A stretch of DNA of 36,887 nucleotides from Chryseobacterium contaminans (GTDB lineage: Bacteria > Bacteroidota > Bacteroidia > Flavobacteriales > Weeksellaceae), in the NCBI RefSeq assembly GCF_001684955.1, contig NZ_MAYF01000190.1, positions 1-36,887 on the forward strand, in the 5' to 3' direction. Of this stretch, positions 23,116 to 33,034 are shown piece after piece (positions within the stretch are counted from its first letter, which is position 1; each line of letters begins with the position of its first letter). The position numbers and the translations under genes were made by a program. Below the pieces are notes generated by a model. That model was not told where the DNA came from. It made no database searches and worked only from the letters and a program-made list of their open reading frames with translations.

Positions 23116-25365
23116 ATGAGTATACCTCAAGCGTTTACAGAAACGGTTACCCTTGCAGACGGAAGGGAAATCACTATTGAAACGGGAAAGCTGGCTAAGC
23201 AGGCTGACGGATCTGTAGTGGTGAAATGTGGTGGAACAATGCTATTAGCAACTGTTGTAGCCAACAAAGAAGCAAATCCTGGTGTAGACTTTTTACCATT
23301 AACGGTAGATTACAGAGAAAAGTTCTACGCAGGCGGAAGAATTCCTGGAAATTTCTTCCGTAGAGAAGCAAAACCATCTGATGATGAAGTGCTTACGATG
23401 AGATTGGTGGACAGAGTATTGCGTCCTCTTTTCCCTGAAGATTTCCATGCGGAAGTTCAGGTGATGATTTCATTGATTTCTTACGATAAAGAAGTGATGC
23501 CTGAAGCATTAGCAGGTCTTGCAGCTTCTGCTGCCATCGCAATTACAGATATTCCATTTGACGGACCAATGTCTGAAGCGAGAGTAGTAAGAATTGACGG
23601 AGAGTTATCCGTTAACCCAAGCTATGAAAACTTATTGAAATCTGATATCGATATCATGGTTGGAGCTACTAAAGACTCCATCGTAATGGTAGAAGGAGAA
23701 ATGAAGGAGATCTCTGAGCAGGAAATGCTTGAAGCCATCAACTTTGCTCACGCTGAGATCAAAAAACAAATCGAAGCTCAAGAAAGACTAGCTGCTAAAG
23801 TAGGTAAAGCTTTCCCTAAAAGAGAATACAACCACGAAGAGCACGACGAAGAAATTCGTGAGAAAGTATGGAAAGAGTGCTATGACAAAGTATATGAGGT
23901 AGCAAAAACTCCATCTAACAAAGAAGAAAGAGGAGAGAAATTCAAAGCAGTTCTTGAAGAGTTCTTAGCTCAATATGCTGATAACGAAGAAGAATTGGCA
24001 AGAGTAACACCTTTCGTTAAAGTATATTACCATGACGTAGAGAAAGAAGCAATGCGTCAGATGATCCTTGAAGACAATATCCGTCTTGATGGCCGTGATC
24101 CACAAACAATCCGTCCAATCTGGTCAGAAATCGATTACCTTCCGGGAGCTCACGGTTCAGCCATCTTCACAAGAGGAGAGACTCAGTCTTTAACAGCTGT
24201 AACTTTAGGTTCTGTGAAAGATGCCAATATGATCGACAGTGTAATCACTCAGCACGACGAGAGATTCTTCCTACACTATAACTTCCCTCCATTCTCAACA
24301 GGTGAAGCAAGACCTTTAAGAGGAACTTCCAGAAGAGAAGTAGGACACGGAAACTTAGCTCAGAGAGCTTTAACAGCAGTTATTCCGGAAGATAATCCAT
24401 ACACCATCAGAATCGTTTCTGACATCCTTGAATCTAACGGTTCATCTTCAATGGCAACAGTTTGTGCCGGTACATTAGCATTGATGGATGCCGGAGTTCA
24501 GATTACAAAACCGGTTTCTGGTATTGCAATGGGACTGATCACAGATAAGAAATCAGGTAAATTCACTGTACTTTCTGATATCTTAGGAGATGAGGATCAC
24601 CTTGGAGATATGGACTTCAAAGTAACAGGTACTGCTGATGGTATCACTGCTTGCCAGATGGATATTAAAATCCAGGGACTTTCTATGGATATCATGGAGA
24701 AAGCTTTGATGCAGGCTAAAGACGGAAGATTACACATCCTGAACAAAATCACTGAAACGATCTCTGCACCAAGAGCAGACGTGAAGCCTCACGCTCCGAA
24801 GATGGTAGTAATGGAGATCGCTAAAGACTTCATTGGTGCTGTAATCGGGCCTGGTGGAAAAATTATCCAACAATTACAAAAAGATACAGACACTGTTATT
24901 GCTATCGAAGAGATTGGAGAAATCGGACGTATCGAAATCGCAGGAACAGACAGAGAAAAGATCAATGCTGCTATTGCTAAGATCAATGAAATTACTTTCG
25001 TACCGGTTGTAGGAGAAGTTTACAAAGGTAAAGTAGTGAAAGTAATGGATTTCGGAGCTTTCGTTGCTATTGCTAAAGGAACAGAGGGGCTTCTTCACAT
25101 TTCAGAAATTGAATGGGCTCGTTTAGACAAAGTTCCTTATGCTGAAGGGGATGAAGTAGAAGTTAAATTTATGGGTTACGATGATCGTAAGAAAATGAAG
25201 CTTTCCCGTAAAGTTCTTTTACCAAGACCTCCAAGACCTGAAAAACCAGAAGGTCAAGGTAAGCCAGACGGACAAAGAAGACCGGATGGACAGAGAAGAC
25301 CAGAAGGACAAAAGCCACAAGGTGAAAAACCTGCAGCTAATCAGGAACCTTCTGCTGAAGCTTAA
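23116..25365 (+). CDS. pnp: polyribonucleotide nucleotidyltransferase (PNPase)
   Basis: Encodes 749 residues with the full PNPase order: first RNase PH core (about 1-145; [15 protein letters not shown]), helical linker (150-240), second, catalytic RNase PH core (about 325-550; [19 protein letters not shown], and [16 protein letters not shown] with the active-site Asp residues), KH domain (about 565-625; [17 protein letters not shown]) and S1 domain (about 632-700; [15 protein letters not shown]). The tail (705-749) is Pro/Gly/Gln-rich with a repeated RRPDGQ-type unit. The enzyme degrades RNA 3' to 5' with phosphate and works as a trimer. It is monocistronic, with a clear terminator. Confidence 0.98.
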   Translation: MSIPQAFTETVTLADGREITIETGKLAKQADGSVVVKCGGTMLLATVVANKEANPGVDFLPLTVDYREKFYAGGRIPGNFFRREAKPSDDEVLTMRLVDRVLRPLFPEDFHAEVQVMISLISYDKEVMPEALAGLAASAAIAITDIPFDGPMSEARVVRIDGELSVNPSYENLLKSDIDIMVGATKDSIVMVEGEMKEISEQEMLEAINFAHAEIKKQIEAQERLAAKVGKAFPKREYNHEEHDEEIREKVWKECYDKVYEVAKTPSNKEERGEKFKAVLEEFLAQYADNEEELARVTPFVKVYYHDVEKEAMRQMILEDNIRLDGRDPQTIRPIWSEIDYLPGAHGSAIFTRGETQSLTAVTLGSVKDANMIDSVITQHDERFFLHYNFPPFSTGEARPLRGTSRREVGHGNLAQRALTAVIPEDNPYTIRIVSDILESNGSSSMATVCAGTLALMDAGVQITKPVSGIAMGLITDKKSGKFTVLSDILGDEDHLGDMDFKVTGTADGITACQMDIKIQGLSMDIMEKALMQAKDGRLHILNKITETISAPRADVKPHAPKMVVMEIAKDFIGAVIGPGGKIIQQLQKDTDTVIAIEEIGEIGRIEIAGTDREKINAAIAKINEITFVPVVGEVYKGKVVKVMDFGAFVAIAKGTEGLLHISEIEWARLDKVPYAEGDEVEVKFMGYDDRKKMKLSRKVLLPRPPRPEKPEGQGKPDGQRRPDGQRRPEGQKPQGEKPAANQEPSAEA

Positions 25366-25386
25366 GAATTATTCTTAGATATAAAG

Positions 25387-25414
25387 AAATCCCTCAATTT
25401 TGAGGGATTTTTTA
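25387..25414 (+). terminator. pnp terminator
   Basis: AAATCCCTCA (25387-25396) pairs perfectly with TGAGGGATTT (25401-25410) across a four-base loop, followed by Ts. Confidence 0.92.
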
Positions 25415-25479
25415 TTTTGTATAGGTTTTTTGTTGTAAACACAAGGGCGTAAGAGAATCAAAGATTCTTAGCAGGGATT

Positions 25480-25680
25480 ACTGCTTTATTTTTACCACGA
25501 ATTCACGAATAAATTATTTATAAGTAAAAAAATAGTGCATTTGTGGCAATTAAAAATCTTGATTTTGTATATATCTATCATCATCTGCGTCATCAGCAAA
25601 ATCAGTGAGAGATCAACAATATTCAATTTTATCGTAGATAAAATTCTTGCGCCTTTGCGTGTATTTAACACCTGAACAGA
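25480..25680. repeat. possible dispersed intergenic repeat remnant
   Basis: This gene-free stretch holds phrases such as CCACGAATTCACGAATAAAT, GTGCATTTGTGGCAATTA and TTGCGCCTTTGCGTGTAT. From memory, similar wording recurs between genes in Chryseobacterium and other flavobacterial genomes. No second copy exists in this window, so this rests on recollection only. It lies between the convergent pnp and outer-membrane protein genes. Confidence 0.3.
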
Positions 25681-25682
25681 GT

Positions 25683-28097
25683 TTAGCTTCCCACTCTCTG
25701 CTTAAGGTCATCAGCTCCTCCTGTTTTTCTCGGCTGGCCATTTTTAGAAGAACCAAAATTATAGGTGTAAGAAAGGGTTACCACACGCGTATCTCTTTTC
25801 ACTGCAAAGTTTTCAAGATAATCATTATAAACAGTTTGCCCTTTTATATTGCTTGTAAAGAACATATCCGTGAAAGAGAATTTCAGTATGCTGTTGTTTT
25901 TAAATTTCTTCTGAGCACCAATATTCAGATACCAGTTGGGGCTCATATCAAGGTAAGCATAGACTTCTTTGGCTTTATAATTTCCTGTCAGTTCTGCAGT
26001 GTAGCCGTTGCCAAGCTTGAATGAATTGATGCTATTGATGTTAAAGGTGAAATTCCCTTTGTTATTGATCTGGGTTCCTGAAACATTTCCGGTGTAGGAA
26101 CCATAATAGAAATTGGCACTGTTGTTCATATCCCACCATTGGGTCACTTTTACAGGGGCAATCAGATATAATCCAAAATAAGATACTGAATTGAGGTTTT
26201 CAATGGTCTGTACAGTAACTACCTGTCCGTTTTCTACCACCGGCTTAAGAATATCTGTGATATTGTTTGAGGTTTTGCTGTAGCTTAATGTGGCAAAATA
26301 TTTATTGCTGAGGCTGTATGTCAGCTCATAATTCATAGTAGTTTGTGCATTAAGATCAGGATTTCCAGCTTTCAGAGTGGTTGGATCAAGATAAAATTTA
26401 AAAGGATTCAGTTGGTTATAGCTTGGTCTTGTGATTCTTCTGCTTAAATTGACTTCAAGATTACTTTTATCCGTTAGATCATAAGAAAAAATGGCACTTG
26501 GAAATAATTGCGTATAATTTCTTTTATTTACCTGATTGGTGGTAAGCTGGGTTCCTTTTACATTGGTGTTTTCCATTCTTAAACCTGCAGTGGCTTTGAA
26601 TTTATCCCATTTTTTAGAAACATTTCCATACACTGCATTAATATTTTCTTCGTAAATAAAATGATTGGTTTTGGAAAGGTCAGGGATCAGAGATCCGGAA
26701 CTGGCATTGAAGAATTTCAGGTCATTATCTGTTTTTACAAAGCTGGTTTTAATTCCTGTTTCCAGTTTCCAATCATTTTTAAAATTTTTGGTAAGATCAG
26801 ATTTTAAGGAATAAATATTCAGTTTTCCATCCATGTCTCCTTTTATGATCTCAAGATTATCTGTTCCATCAGTTATTTGATGAGTTCTGGTATCAAAGCT
26901 TTGCAGCGAAGAATTAGCGTAGTTGATATAGTCAAAATCCGTAGAGATTTCAGAACCTAAAGAATCAATTGTGTATTTATGGTTAAGGTTGAATGAAAGA
27001 TTCGTCCAGCGGTCATTAGAAGTATTTACTGTTGTGAATGTGCTTTCCGGAAGACGGTTACTGCCCAATGTTACGTTGGAATTATCTCCATTGACATTGA
27101 ACTTGTTGGAAACCAAGCCTACGGAAAAACCCAATACATTTTTATCATTCAGATAATAATCCATTCCGGCCTTAGCTACATGACTGTTGAATCTGAATTT
27201 CAGATAATTATCCTGTACATAAGCTTTCTTGAAATTATTGTTCTCATAGAAATTTCTATCCAGAACCAAACCGTTGTAAGCTTCTCTGTATGCAAAGCTG
27301 TAATTCCCGAAAATATTAATTTTTTTATTTCGGTGATTAATGCTGAAACTGTTATTGTTCTTCACATATTTTCCGGTTCCTAAAGAAGTGGAAATGCTTC
27401 CGTTAGTGCCTTTTCTCTGCTCTTTTTTTAATTTGATATTAATAATGGAAGATCCTGCTGCATCATATTTTGAGGAAGGATTGGTAATGAATTCTATTTT
27501 ATCAATGGTGGAAGACGGAATTCCTTTTAGATAGTTAGCAAGGTCACTTCCGGTCATAGGTGTGTTCTTTCCATCAATCTGGACCAGGAGATTCCCTTTT
27601 CCGCGAAGGCTGATATTATCATTATTGTCAATATTGATTCCAGGAGCTTTTTCCAGTACTTCAAAAGCAGAATTTCCGGTGCTGGCAATACTGTTTTCTA
27701 CGTTCATAATCATTTTTCCATCCTGCCTTTCAATCATAGGTCTGGCTTTGGTGATGGTTACGCCTTCAATAGATTTTGTATTGAGATCAATAGAAGGGAG
27801 AGTAGTATTTTCAGCCAGAGAAATATTATCTGAATGATAAACCTCAGATCCGTTTTTGTTGATTTTTAGATGATAGGTTCCTCCTTTAAGGTCATTGAAT
27901 CCAAATTTTCCATTAGAATCTGCAATTTCTGTTTTAATCAATTTATTGTCAGCATCCAGAAGGTTGATTTCCATTTGTTCTGCTTTATCCGATTTTATGC
28001 TCCCTGATAAGGAGAAATTCTGCATGGTCTGGGCCGACAATACGCTGGTGAACAGCAGTAGCAGCCAGGTCAATAGGAGTGAAAATATTCTGGTCAT
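25683..28097 (-). CDS. outer-membrane beta-barrel protein, TonB-dependent-receptor-like
   Basis: Encodes 804 residues. A signal peptide (about 1-22, ending SVLSAQ) leads into a carboxypeptidase-regulatory-like beta domain (about 28-105), then a plug-like domain (about 120-225; IERQDGKMIMNVENSIAST, KAPGINIDNNDNISLRGKGN). The rest is a large aromatic-rich beta barrel of the OMP_b-brl_3 kind, ending in a typical final-strand pattern before a short polar tail. Such proteins import or handle an unknown ligand at the outer membrane; no clear TonB box is seen. The MarR gene lies 6 bases upstream on the same transcript and presumably controls it. Confidence 0.88.
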   Translation of the reverse strand: MTRIFSLLLTWLLLLFTSVLSAQTMQNFSLSGSIKSDKAEQMEINLLDADNKLIKTEIADSNGKFGFNDLKGGTYHLKINKNGSEVYHSDNISLAENTTLPSIDLNTKSIEGVTITKARPMIERQDGKMIMNVENSIASTGNSAFEVLEKAPGINIDNNDNISLRGKGNLLVQIDGKNTPMTGSDLANYLKGIPSSTIDKIEFITNPSSKYDAAGSSIINIKLKKEQRKGTNGSISTSLGTGKYVKNNNSFSINHRNKKINIFGNYSFAYREAYNGLVLDRNFYENNNFKKAYVQDNYLKFRFNSHVAKAGMDYYLNDKNVLGFSVGLVSNKFNVNGDNSNVTLGSNRLPESTFTTVNTSNDRWTNLSFNLNHKYTIDSLGSEISTDFDYINYANSSLQSFDTRTHQITDGTDNLEIIKGDMDGKLNIYSLKSDLTKNFKNDWKLETGIKTSFVKTDNDLKFFNASSGSLIPDLSKTNHFIYEENINAVYGNVSKKWDKFKATAGLRMENTNVKGTQLTTNQVNKRNYTQLFPSAIFSYDLTDKSNLEVNLSRRITRPSYNQLNPFKFYLDPTTLKAGNPDLNAQTTMNYELTYSLSNKYFATLSYSKTSNNITDILKPVVENGQVVTVQTIENLNSVSYFGLYLIAPVKVTQWWDMNNSANFYYGSYTGNVSGTQINNKGNFTFNINSINSFKLGNGYTAELTGNYKAKEVYAYLDMSPNWYLNIGAQKKFKNNSILKFSFTDMFFTSNIKGQTVYNDYLENFAVKRDTRVVTLSYTYNFGSSKNGQPRKTGGADDLKQRVGS

Positions 28098-28103
28098 AGT
28101 GTT

Positions 28104-28544
28104 TTACTTTTTGGGGTTGAGACAGTTTTCTGAAATTTTGAGTAAAGCGGAATACATCATTTCAAGTTCATCTTTGGAGACTCCTTTCAAAGCAATTTCG
28201 CGGTTATTTTCAACGATATTCTGAACTTCTTTGATCACCTTTTTTCCGGAATCTGTAACTTCCAGATTTGTTTTTCTGCGGTCATCAGGATGAACATGCC
28301 TTGTGATATACTCAGACTTCACCATTAAATCAATAATTCTCGTCACAGAAGCATTGTCCTTAAAAACAAGATCACCAATTTCATTCTGGGTAATTCCCGG
28401 GTTTTCCAGAATCGCTTTGATGATCAGCCACTGATCGATGGTTATACTAAAACCATGGGCTTTCAGTTGGCGCTGTGCATAGTTTCTATAGGCTCTGATG
28501 GCTTTATCTATGTTGTAGAATATGATTGAATTTAATTTTTCCAT
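28104..28544 (-). CDS. MarR-family transcriptional regulator
   Basis: Encodes 146 residues with the MarR winged helix-turn-helix layout: an N-terminal dimerisation helix, the recognition region GITQNEIGDLVFKDNASVTRI (about residues 50-70), the wing with HPDDRRKTNLEVTDSGKKV (DxRxxx-LT-like motif), and C-terminal dimer helices. It lies directly upstream of the outer-membrane protein gene with a 6-base gap, so one mRNA is likely. Inverted repeats in its promoter region (28566-28598) suggest it binds there and represses its own operon until a small ligand releases it (inference). Confidence 0.92.
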   Translation of the reverse strand: MEKLNSIIFYNIDKAIRAYRNYAQRQLKAHGFSITIDQWLIIKAILENPGITQNEIGDLVFKDNASVTRIIDLMVKSEYITRHVHPDDRRKTNLEVTDSGKKVIKEVQNIVENNREIALKGVSKDELEMMYSALLKISENCLNPKK

Positions 28545-28565
28545 ACTTTCAGATTAAAATGATTT

Positions 28566-28598
28566 ATCAATTATTGATGTATCAATTAATTTGTTGAT
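28566..28598. promoter_or_regulatory. candidate MarR operator (paired inverted repeats)
   Basis: Four half-sites lie in a row: ATCAA (28566-28570), TTGAT (28574-28578), ATCAA (28581-28585), TTGAT (28594-28598). Each ATCAA/TTGAT pair is palindromic. They sit 22-54 bases before the marR start, where its promoter must be. The placement and symmetry fit autoregulation by a MarR dimer. Confidence 0.55.
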
Positions 28599-28754
28599 GG
28601 AATTTTTATTTTGTTACAACCTTTTGAAAAAAACTTATGAATGAATTGAAAATGATAGTTGAATTTGAAAAATATTAATTCAAAGTATGGGGAAAATACC
28701 TATGATTTTTTATTGAATTTTATTTATTATTGCATCATAAAAACACAGATCCAA

Positions 28755-29837
28755 ATGATAATTTATTATGTAAAAGAAGGACAATCCTTTGCTGATCTCT
28801 GTAATGAGATACAGCTTGAAAACCCTGAGTATTTAAAAGAGTATCATAACCGAAACTGCTCTTTGTCTGAACGTTTGGAGGGTGATATTGTTCAGGGAAT
28901 GAAAATCTATATTCCATCATCATCTGAAATCCTTGAGCTCAATAAAAAAATCAGAGACCATAATCAAAGCTTTTATGATTTCCCAACTAAAGGAAAATTT
29001 CCTTTTGACTTTACGCTTTGGGAAGGAAGGTATCAAATTACTCAGGCTGCCTATTCTGACGATACAATCCTTGCAAAGTATGAGAATAAAGTAAAATTAG
29101 ATTTTGAAGGAATTAAAGATGGGTATTATCACTTTCTCTTTTCAGCATTTGATTTCAGAAAAAATGAAGATACTTTAGATACCAAAGTGGATACCCTTGC
29201 AAAAATGTGCGTAGAAGCTATCTACCCAATCCGATATCGTATAGATTCTGAAGGAAAGCTTATTGATATTGTACTGACAAAGAAAACAGAAGATATTATT
29301 TCCGAATTGGATTCCATAAAGAACTTTTTCCCAGATCAATATTCATCTGATTATGTTGAAAAGATGAAAGGTATTGTAGGAAAACCCGGAATCATTTCAC
29401 AGAAGTTTAAAAATACATTGTTTAACTTTTTTATGTTTGGGAAATTCTATAGAATCCCATTAGGAAACTGGACAAGTTCAGATGTTTACTATGATTTTTA
29501 TCCCTGGATCTTTTATGCTCAGCCAATACGTTTTGAATTCCAAAATACCTTGCTGGCAAAAGATATTTTAGATGATAAACGGGTAAGAATTCAGCAAAAA
29601 GGAATTTCTTCTGATAATCGAAATCTGGAAGGCCTGTACTTTACAGATTCCAGGTTTGATGAAATGACAGATATAGGAAAAGAGTCTATAGATTGTGAAC
29701 ATTTTGCTGAATATTTTTTTAACCGGGAAAATTTGTCAGTGTATAAAATTGAAGCAGGATTTCAATATTTCGGGCATGAAAATATCCAAAGAGAAGATTT
29801 TTTATTAGAAAGAATTACAGATAATTATTACATTTGA
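28755..29837 (+). CDS. LysM-domain protein at the head of the T6SS cargo cluster
   Basis: Encodes 360 residues from the ATG at 28755; an in-frame TTG at 28659 would add 32 residues but removes the natural LysM start. Residues about 3-52 (YYVKEGQSFADLCNEIQ to GMKIYIP) look like a LysM domain, which binds N-acetylglucosamine polymers or, in contractile systems, serves in spike assembly. The rest is acidic and aromatic and is not recognised; it includes WEGRYQITQAAYSDDTILAK and ESIDCEHFAEYFF. No signal peptide is seen. It lies 22 bases before the DUF4280 gene, so it is probably an adaptor or chaperone for the spike and effector (inference). Confidence 0.72.
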   Translation: MIIYYVKEGQSFADLCNEIQLENPEYLKEYHNRNCSLSERLEGDIVQGMKIYIPSSSEILELNKKIRDHNQSFYDFPTKGKFPFDFTLWEGRYQITQAAYSDDTILAKYENKVKLDFEGIKDGYYHFLFSAFDFRKNEDTLDTKVDTLAKMCVEAIYPIRYRIDSEGKLIDIVLTKKTEDIISELDSIKNFFPDQYSSDYVEKMKGIVGKPGIISQKFKNTLFNFFMFGKFYRIPLGNWTSSDVYYDFYPWIFYAQPIRFEFQNTLLAKDILDDKRVRIQQKGISSDNRNLEGLYFTDSRFDEMTDIGKESIDCEHFAEYFFNRENLSVYKIEAGFQYFGHENIQREDFLLERITDNYYI

Positions 29838-29859
29838 TAACCACCAAAATCACAATACG

Positions 29860-30363
29860 ATGTCAGAAAATACTTCCCCTCACGATGGTAAATATTTCGT
29901 GATCCAAAAAGGAAAAGCCCAGTGTAACCAAGGGAATCAGTTTCCACAGTTTAAAGTAACCTCGCACCAGAAACATTATTGGAATCATAAAGAAGGGCAA
30001 GCGGATTATTTAGCCATTACAGAAGATGATGTGCAATTCACCCCGCCAGGTCCCAGTTTTGGGCAATGCAAGCTAAAACCAAGTTCAGGCGGTTATTTAC
30101 CTTGTGCATTTGCTCCGGCAGGAAAATGGCAAAAAACCTATGAGAAAGTAAAGGTTATGAATAAAAGCTGTATTACAGAGCTTTCTGAGCTCATGTGTGC
30201 AACAGGTGGAAAAATAACCATAAAAGAACATGGGCAAACTTCGGAGGTAACTCAACAGAATGTCAGGAATGCAGATCCAAAACAGCAGCAGAATATTAAC
30301 CCATTGCTTAACTACAAAGAATTTCAGGATGAACAGGAAGAAGATCTAAACATCTGTAATTAA
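29860..30363 (+). CDS. DUF4280 PAAR-like spike-tip protein
   Basis: Encodes 167 residues. The pattern GKAQCNQGNQFPQFKVTSHQ, KHYWN, ITEDDVQFTPPGPSFGQC, YLPCAFAPAGKW and LMCATGGKITIKEHGQ matches DUF4280, a PAAR-like family. PAAR-like proteins cap the spike of contractile injection systems and carry effectors. The five cysteines in the core fit a metal-stabilised or compact tip. The last 40 residues are acidic and Gln/Asn-rich, a likely contact to cargo. The effector gene begins 12 bases downstream. Position between a LysM protein and a wall-active protein supports a secretion role. Confidence 0.88.
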   Translation: MSENTSPHDGKYFVIQKGKAQCNQGNQFPQFKVTSHQKHYWNHKEGQADYLAITEDDVQFTPPGPSFGQCKLKPSSGGYLPCAFAPAGKWQKTYEKVKVMNKSCITELSELMCATGGKITIKEHGQTSEVTQQNVRNADPKQQQNINPLLNYKEFQDEQEEDLNICN

Positions 30364-30375
30364 AAACACACAAAT

Positions 30376-33033
30376 ATGGGAAAATTAACAATCATTGGAA
30401 ACGATAAACCTGTAATCGGAAAACAGGAAATGTATTCTGTTGCTGCAATAAATGGCTGGCTGAATCCTTTACAACCTATTAAAAACCCTTTGCAAGTACC
30501 CAAAGCACATTGGGAAGTGATGGTCCAAACCAAAACAGGCTGGAGAAAAGGCGGAAGTGATAAAGAAGGGCAAATAGTTCCTTATAAGTTCGGACAGAAA
30601 AGCTTATTGCACAAAGGAATCAAAATTGTTGTACAGCAAGGTAACGATAAAGGAGAACTTATTGTCCATCCGCAACGGGCTAAAGAACCTAAAATAACCA
30701 GGGTAGAGCTTTTGGATGCCAATTATAAACCTATTCCAAAAGGTAAAAAGCTGAGCTACAAAGATACCATTATTGCAAGAGCCTATTGTGTAGAAATGTT
30801 CGGGATGAATATTGCTTTTACCCTTTGGGAAGATGATGCCCAGGGAGAAGGACACAACCCCACAGTAAATGCTTTGAATAAAATAAACCCTGTCCCTGTT
30901 CTTAGCAGAGTGAATGAAAAAGGAATGGCTGAAGCTGTTTTCAGATTACCTTTTTACACAATGGCTGTACTGATTGCCAATGCACGCACTGCATCAGGTG
31001 ATAAAAACGAGGGATCCACCCACGAATATTACGTAACGGCTGATGTAGTTAGTAAACATATACAAAAAGCTAGTCCTAATGTTAATGTAGTTAATCCTAC
31101 TTATAATCCAGAGCCTCCAAGAAAAAGAGAGGCTCCTAAAGGGCATACTCCCTCACCAGCAAAACCTAAAACAACTCCTGCTCCAGAGAAACCCAAACCT
31201 AAGCCAGATTCTCCAAAGTTTCCTATAACGACAGGTGGGAAAAAGAGTGATGATCCACAAGGAAAGATCCTGAGTGCTGAATTTGTTGATAAAGCTGGAA
31301 ACAGACTTCATTCCTCGAAAGTAGGAACAACCGTATTTATGAAGATTACGGCAAAGGATATGAAAAACAAAAAGGTAAAGGTGAAAATATGGGAGGAAGA
31401 CAATATCAAATGGACTAATGATCCGATTTTTGAGAAAGATTATGAATTGCTTTATGACACAAATTTCATCTGGATTGTTTTAACAAAAAAAATGTTTATC
31501 GAAGGCAATGATGGCGGTAGTGATAGCGCAAAACAGGATTATTTTATAGAAGTAATACACAATGATATTTCTGTAAAATCTGCCGCGATACCTGTGAGTG
31601 CGGATGCTGAGCCTACAAAGGTGGAGAGTGGGGATAGTGCAGCGATGGTGGAGAAAACGAAATTGAAAACTAAAAATTGTGGAGGTAAATATTGTATTGA
31701 TAAAAATTCCCCACCAAGCGAACTGATAAGAGAAATAAATATTCGTTTAGCAGGCTTTGGTGGGAATGTACCAACAGATAAATTTACAGACAGAACCGAA
31801 AGAATGATTAAACAGTTCCAAAGAGACTATATGAAAGTTCCTGAAACAGGAAAAATTTGTGGAAATGTTTTAAAAGCAATAGATGATTTTCAACAAAAAT
31901 ATATTATAGATTTTGACGATGTAAAGTGCCCTTGTGGAAAATGTAAAGGTTTTGGAAATGATAAATTTCCAGAACAAAAACAAAATTCAAAAATTGCAGA
32001 ACTTAAAAGAAAATACGAGTATCCGGGAATTCATAGAAGTTTAATTTGGGCATTAAGAGCAGCTATGTTTTATACAACTGTGATTGAAAAAGATTTAAAA
32101 TATTCTGTTAAATGTATTTTTTCTGGATATAGATGCTGGATAAATAATGATATTCATAATAGGAGGTCGACTAATCATATGGGAAAAGCTTTGGATCTAC
32201 ATTTTAACAAAAATGGAAAAAGAACACAAGTTCCGAAAGATATAGAAGAGGTCCGGCAAAAAATATTTGTTAAATATCTAGGAAATCAAGTTAGATGGAA
32301 CGAAACTAATAAATTTTCATTAGAACCAGGAGTGGCTGCCTATAAAGGAGAGTTTATTGCAAGCACATGGATTCATTATGATGTGAGACAATTTGAATTA
32401 AAATATTTAGCGGACGAATATTTTGTAAAGAATATAAATCAAGTTAATGGGGAGAGTATTCTTACTTTAGCAAATAAAATACATCCCAATACATGTAACT
32501 GTATGGAAGGAGGAGAGGTGAAACAAATTAATTCCTTAGCAATTGTACCTAAAAAAAAGAATAATGGTTTTACAATTGAAGATGCCGAAGCCGCATTAAA
32601 AATTATAAATGCTCGTTATGGAAAAGAAATGGCACAAACAATAGAAAAAATTTATAGATGGGAAACAGGACATTTTAAATCCGGACAATATGTGAATTGT
32701 GGATCTCCTGGAATGGAAGCGTTTGGAGAAGCTCCAAGCTATGGATGGAATAGTGATGTTTATACTAAATATCCTGAATATATTCCTGTTGGTTTATGGG
32801 AAAAATACGAAAACAAAGGCAAAAGTGGGCAGGGAGGTAACAAGCAAATTACTGACAGAGCTAAGAAATATATTATGTTTCCATCTGTGGAAGCAGGAAT
32901 GTCATATATTGCAGAGTTTATTTTAAGATACGATGGAAATGTGGGAAGATGGCACTCCAAAGATCTTATAATTCAAAAAAATTATATCAAAGATATTAAT
33001 ACAACGATACCTAAAATTTCTAACAACTTTTAA
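30376..33033 (+). CDS. modular T6SS effector candidate: PG-binding, M15-like peptidase and lysozyme-like domains
   Basis: Encodes 885 residues with no signal peptide. In order: an unrecognised N-terminal region (1-230), a Pro/Lys-rich linker (245-290), a beta-rich domain (about 297-410) that echoes part of the first, a peptidoglycan-binding-like helical region (about 445-508; TERMIKQFQRDYMKVPETGK), a Cys cluster CPCGKCKG (518-525), and an M15-like peptidase domain (about 540-685). In the latter STNHMGKALDLHF supplies H601 and D607, and WIHYDVRQF supplies H667, the usual zinc set. The C-terminal domain (about 730-885) has YRWETGHFKSGQY with candidate catalytic E763 and looks lysozyme-like. It would cut both peptide and glycan parts of the wall. 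Delivery by the DUF4280 spike is inferred. Confidence 0.78.
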   Translation: MGKLTIIGNDKPVIGKQEMYSVAAINGWLNPLQPIKNPLQVPKAHWEVMVQTKTGWRKGGSDKEGQIVPYKFGQKSLLHKGIKIVVQQGNDKGELIVHPQRAKEPKITRVELLDANYKPIPKGKKLSYKDTIIARAYCVEMFGMNIAFTLWEDDAQGEGHNPTVNALNKINPVPVLSRVNEKGMAEAVFRLPFYTMAVLIANARTASGDKNEGSTHEYYVTADVVSKHIQKASPNVNVVNPTYNPEPPRKREAPKGHTPSPAKPKTTPAPEKPKPKPDSPKFPITTGGKKSDDPQGKILSAEFVDKAGNRLHSSKVGTTVFMKITAKDMKNKKVKVKIWEEDNIKWTNDPIFEKDYELLYDTNFIWIVLTKKMFIEGNDGGSDSAKQDYFIEVIHNDISVKSAAIPVSADAEPTKVESGDSAAMVEKTKLKTKNCGGKYCIDKNSPPSELIREINIRLAGFGGNVPTDKFTDRTERMIKQFQRDYMKVPETGKICGNVLKAIDDFQQKYIIDFDDVKCPCGKCKGFGNDKFPEQKQNSKIAELKRKYEYPGIHRSLIWALRAAMFYTTVIEKDLKYSVKCIFSGYRCWINNDIHNRRSTNHMGKALDLHFNKNGKRTQVPKDIEEVRQKIFVKYLGNQVRWNETNKFSLEPGVAAYKGEFIASTWIHYDVRQFELKYLADEYFVKNINQVNGESILTLANKIHPNTCNCMEGGEVKQINSLAIVPKKKNNGFTIEDAEAALKIINARYGKEMAQTIEKIYRWETGHFKSGQYVNCGSPGMEAFGEAPSYGWNSDVYTKYPEYIPVGLWEKYENKGKSGQGGNKQITDRAKKYIMFPSVEAGMSYIAEFILRYDGNVGRWHSKDLIIQKNYIKDINTTIPKISNNF

Positions 33034-33034
33034 A

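Noticed and set aside
25647..26024. 125-codon plus-strand frame over the end of the outer-membrane protein gene
   Set aside because: Antisense to a well-supported coding region.
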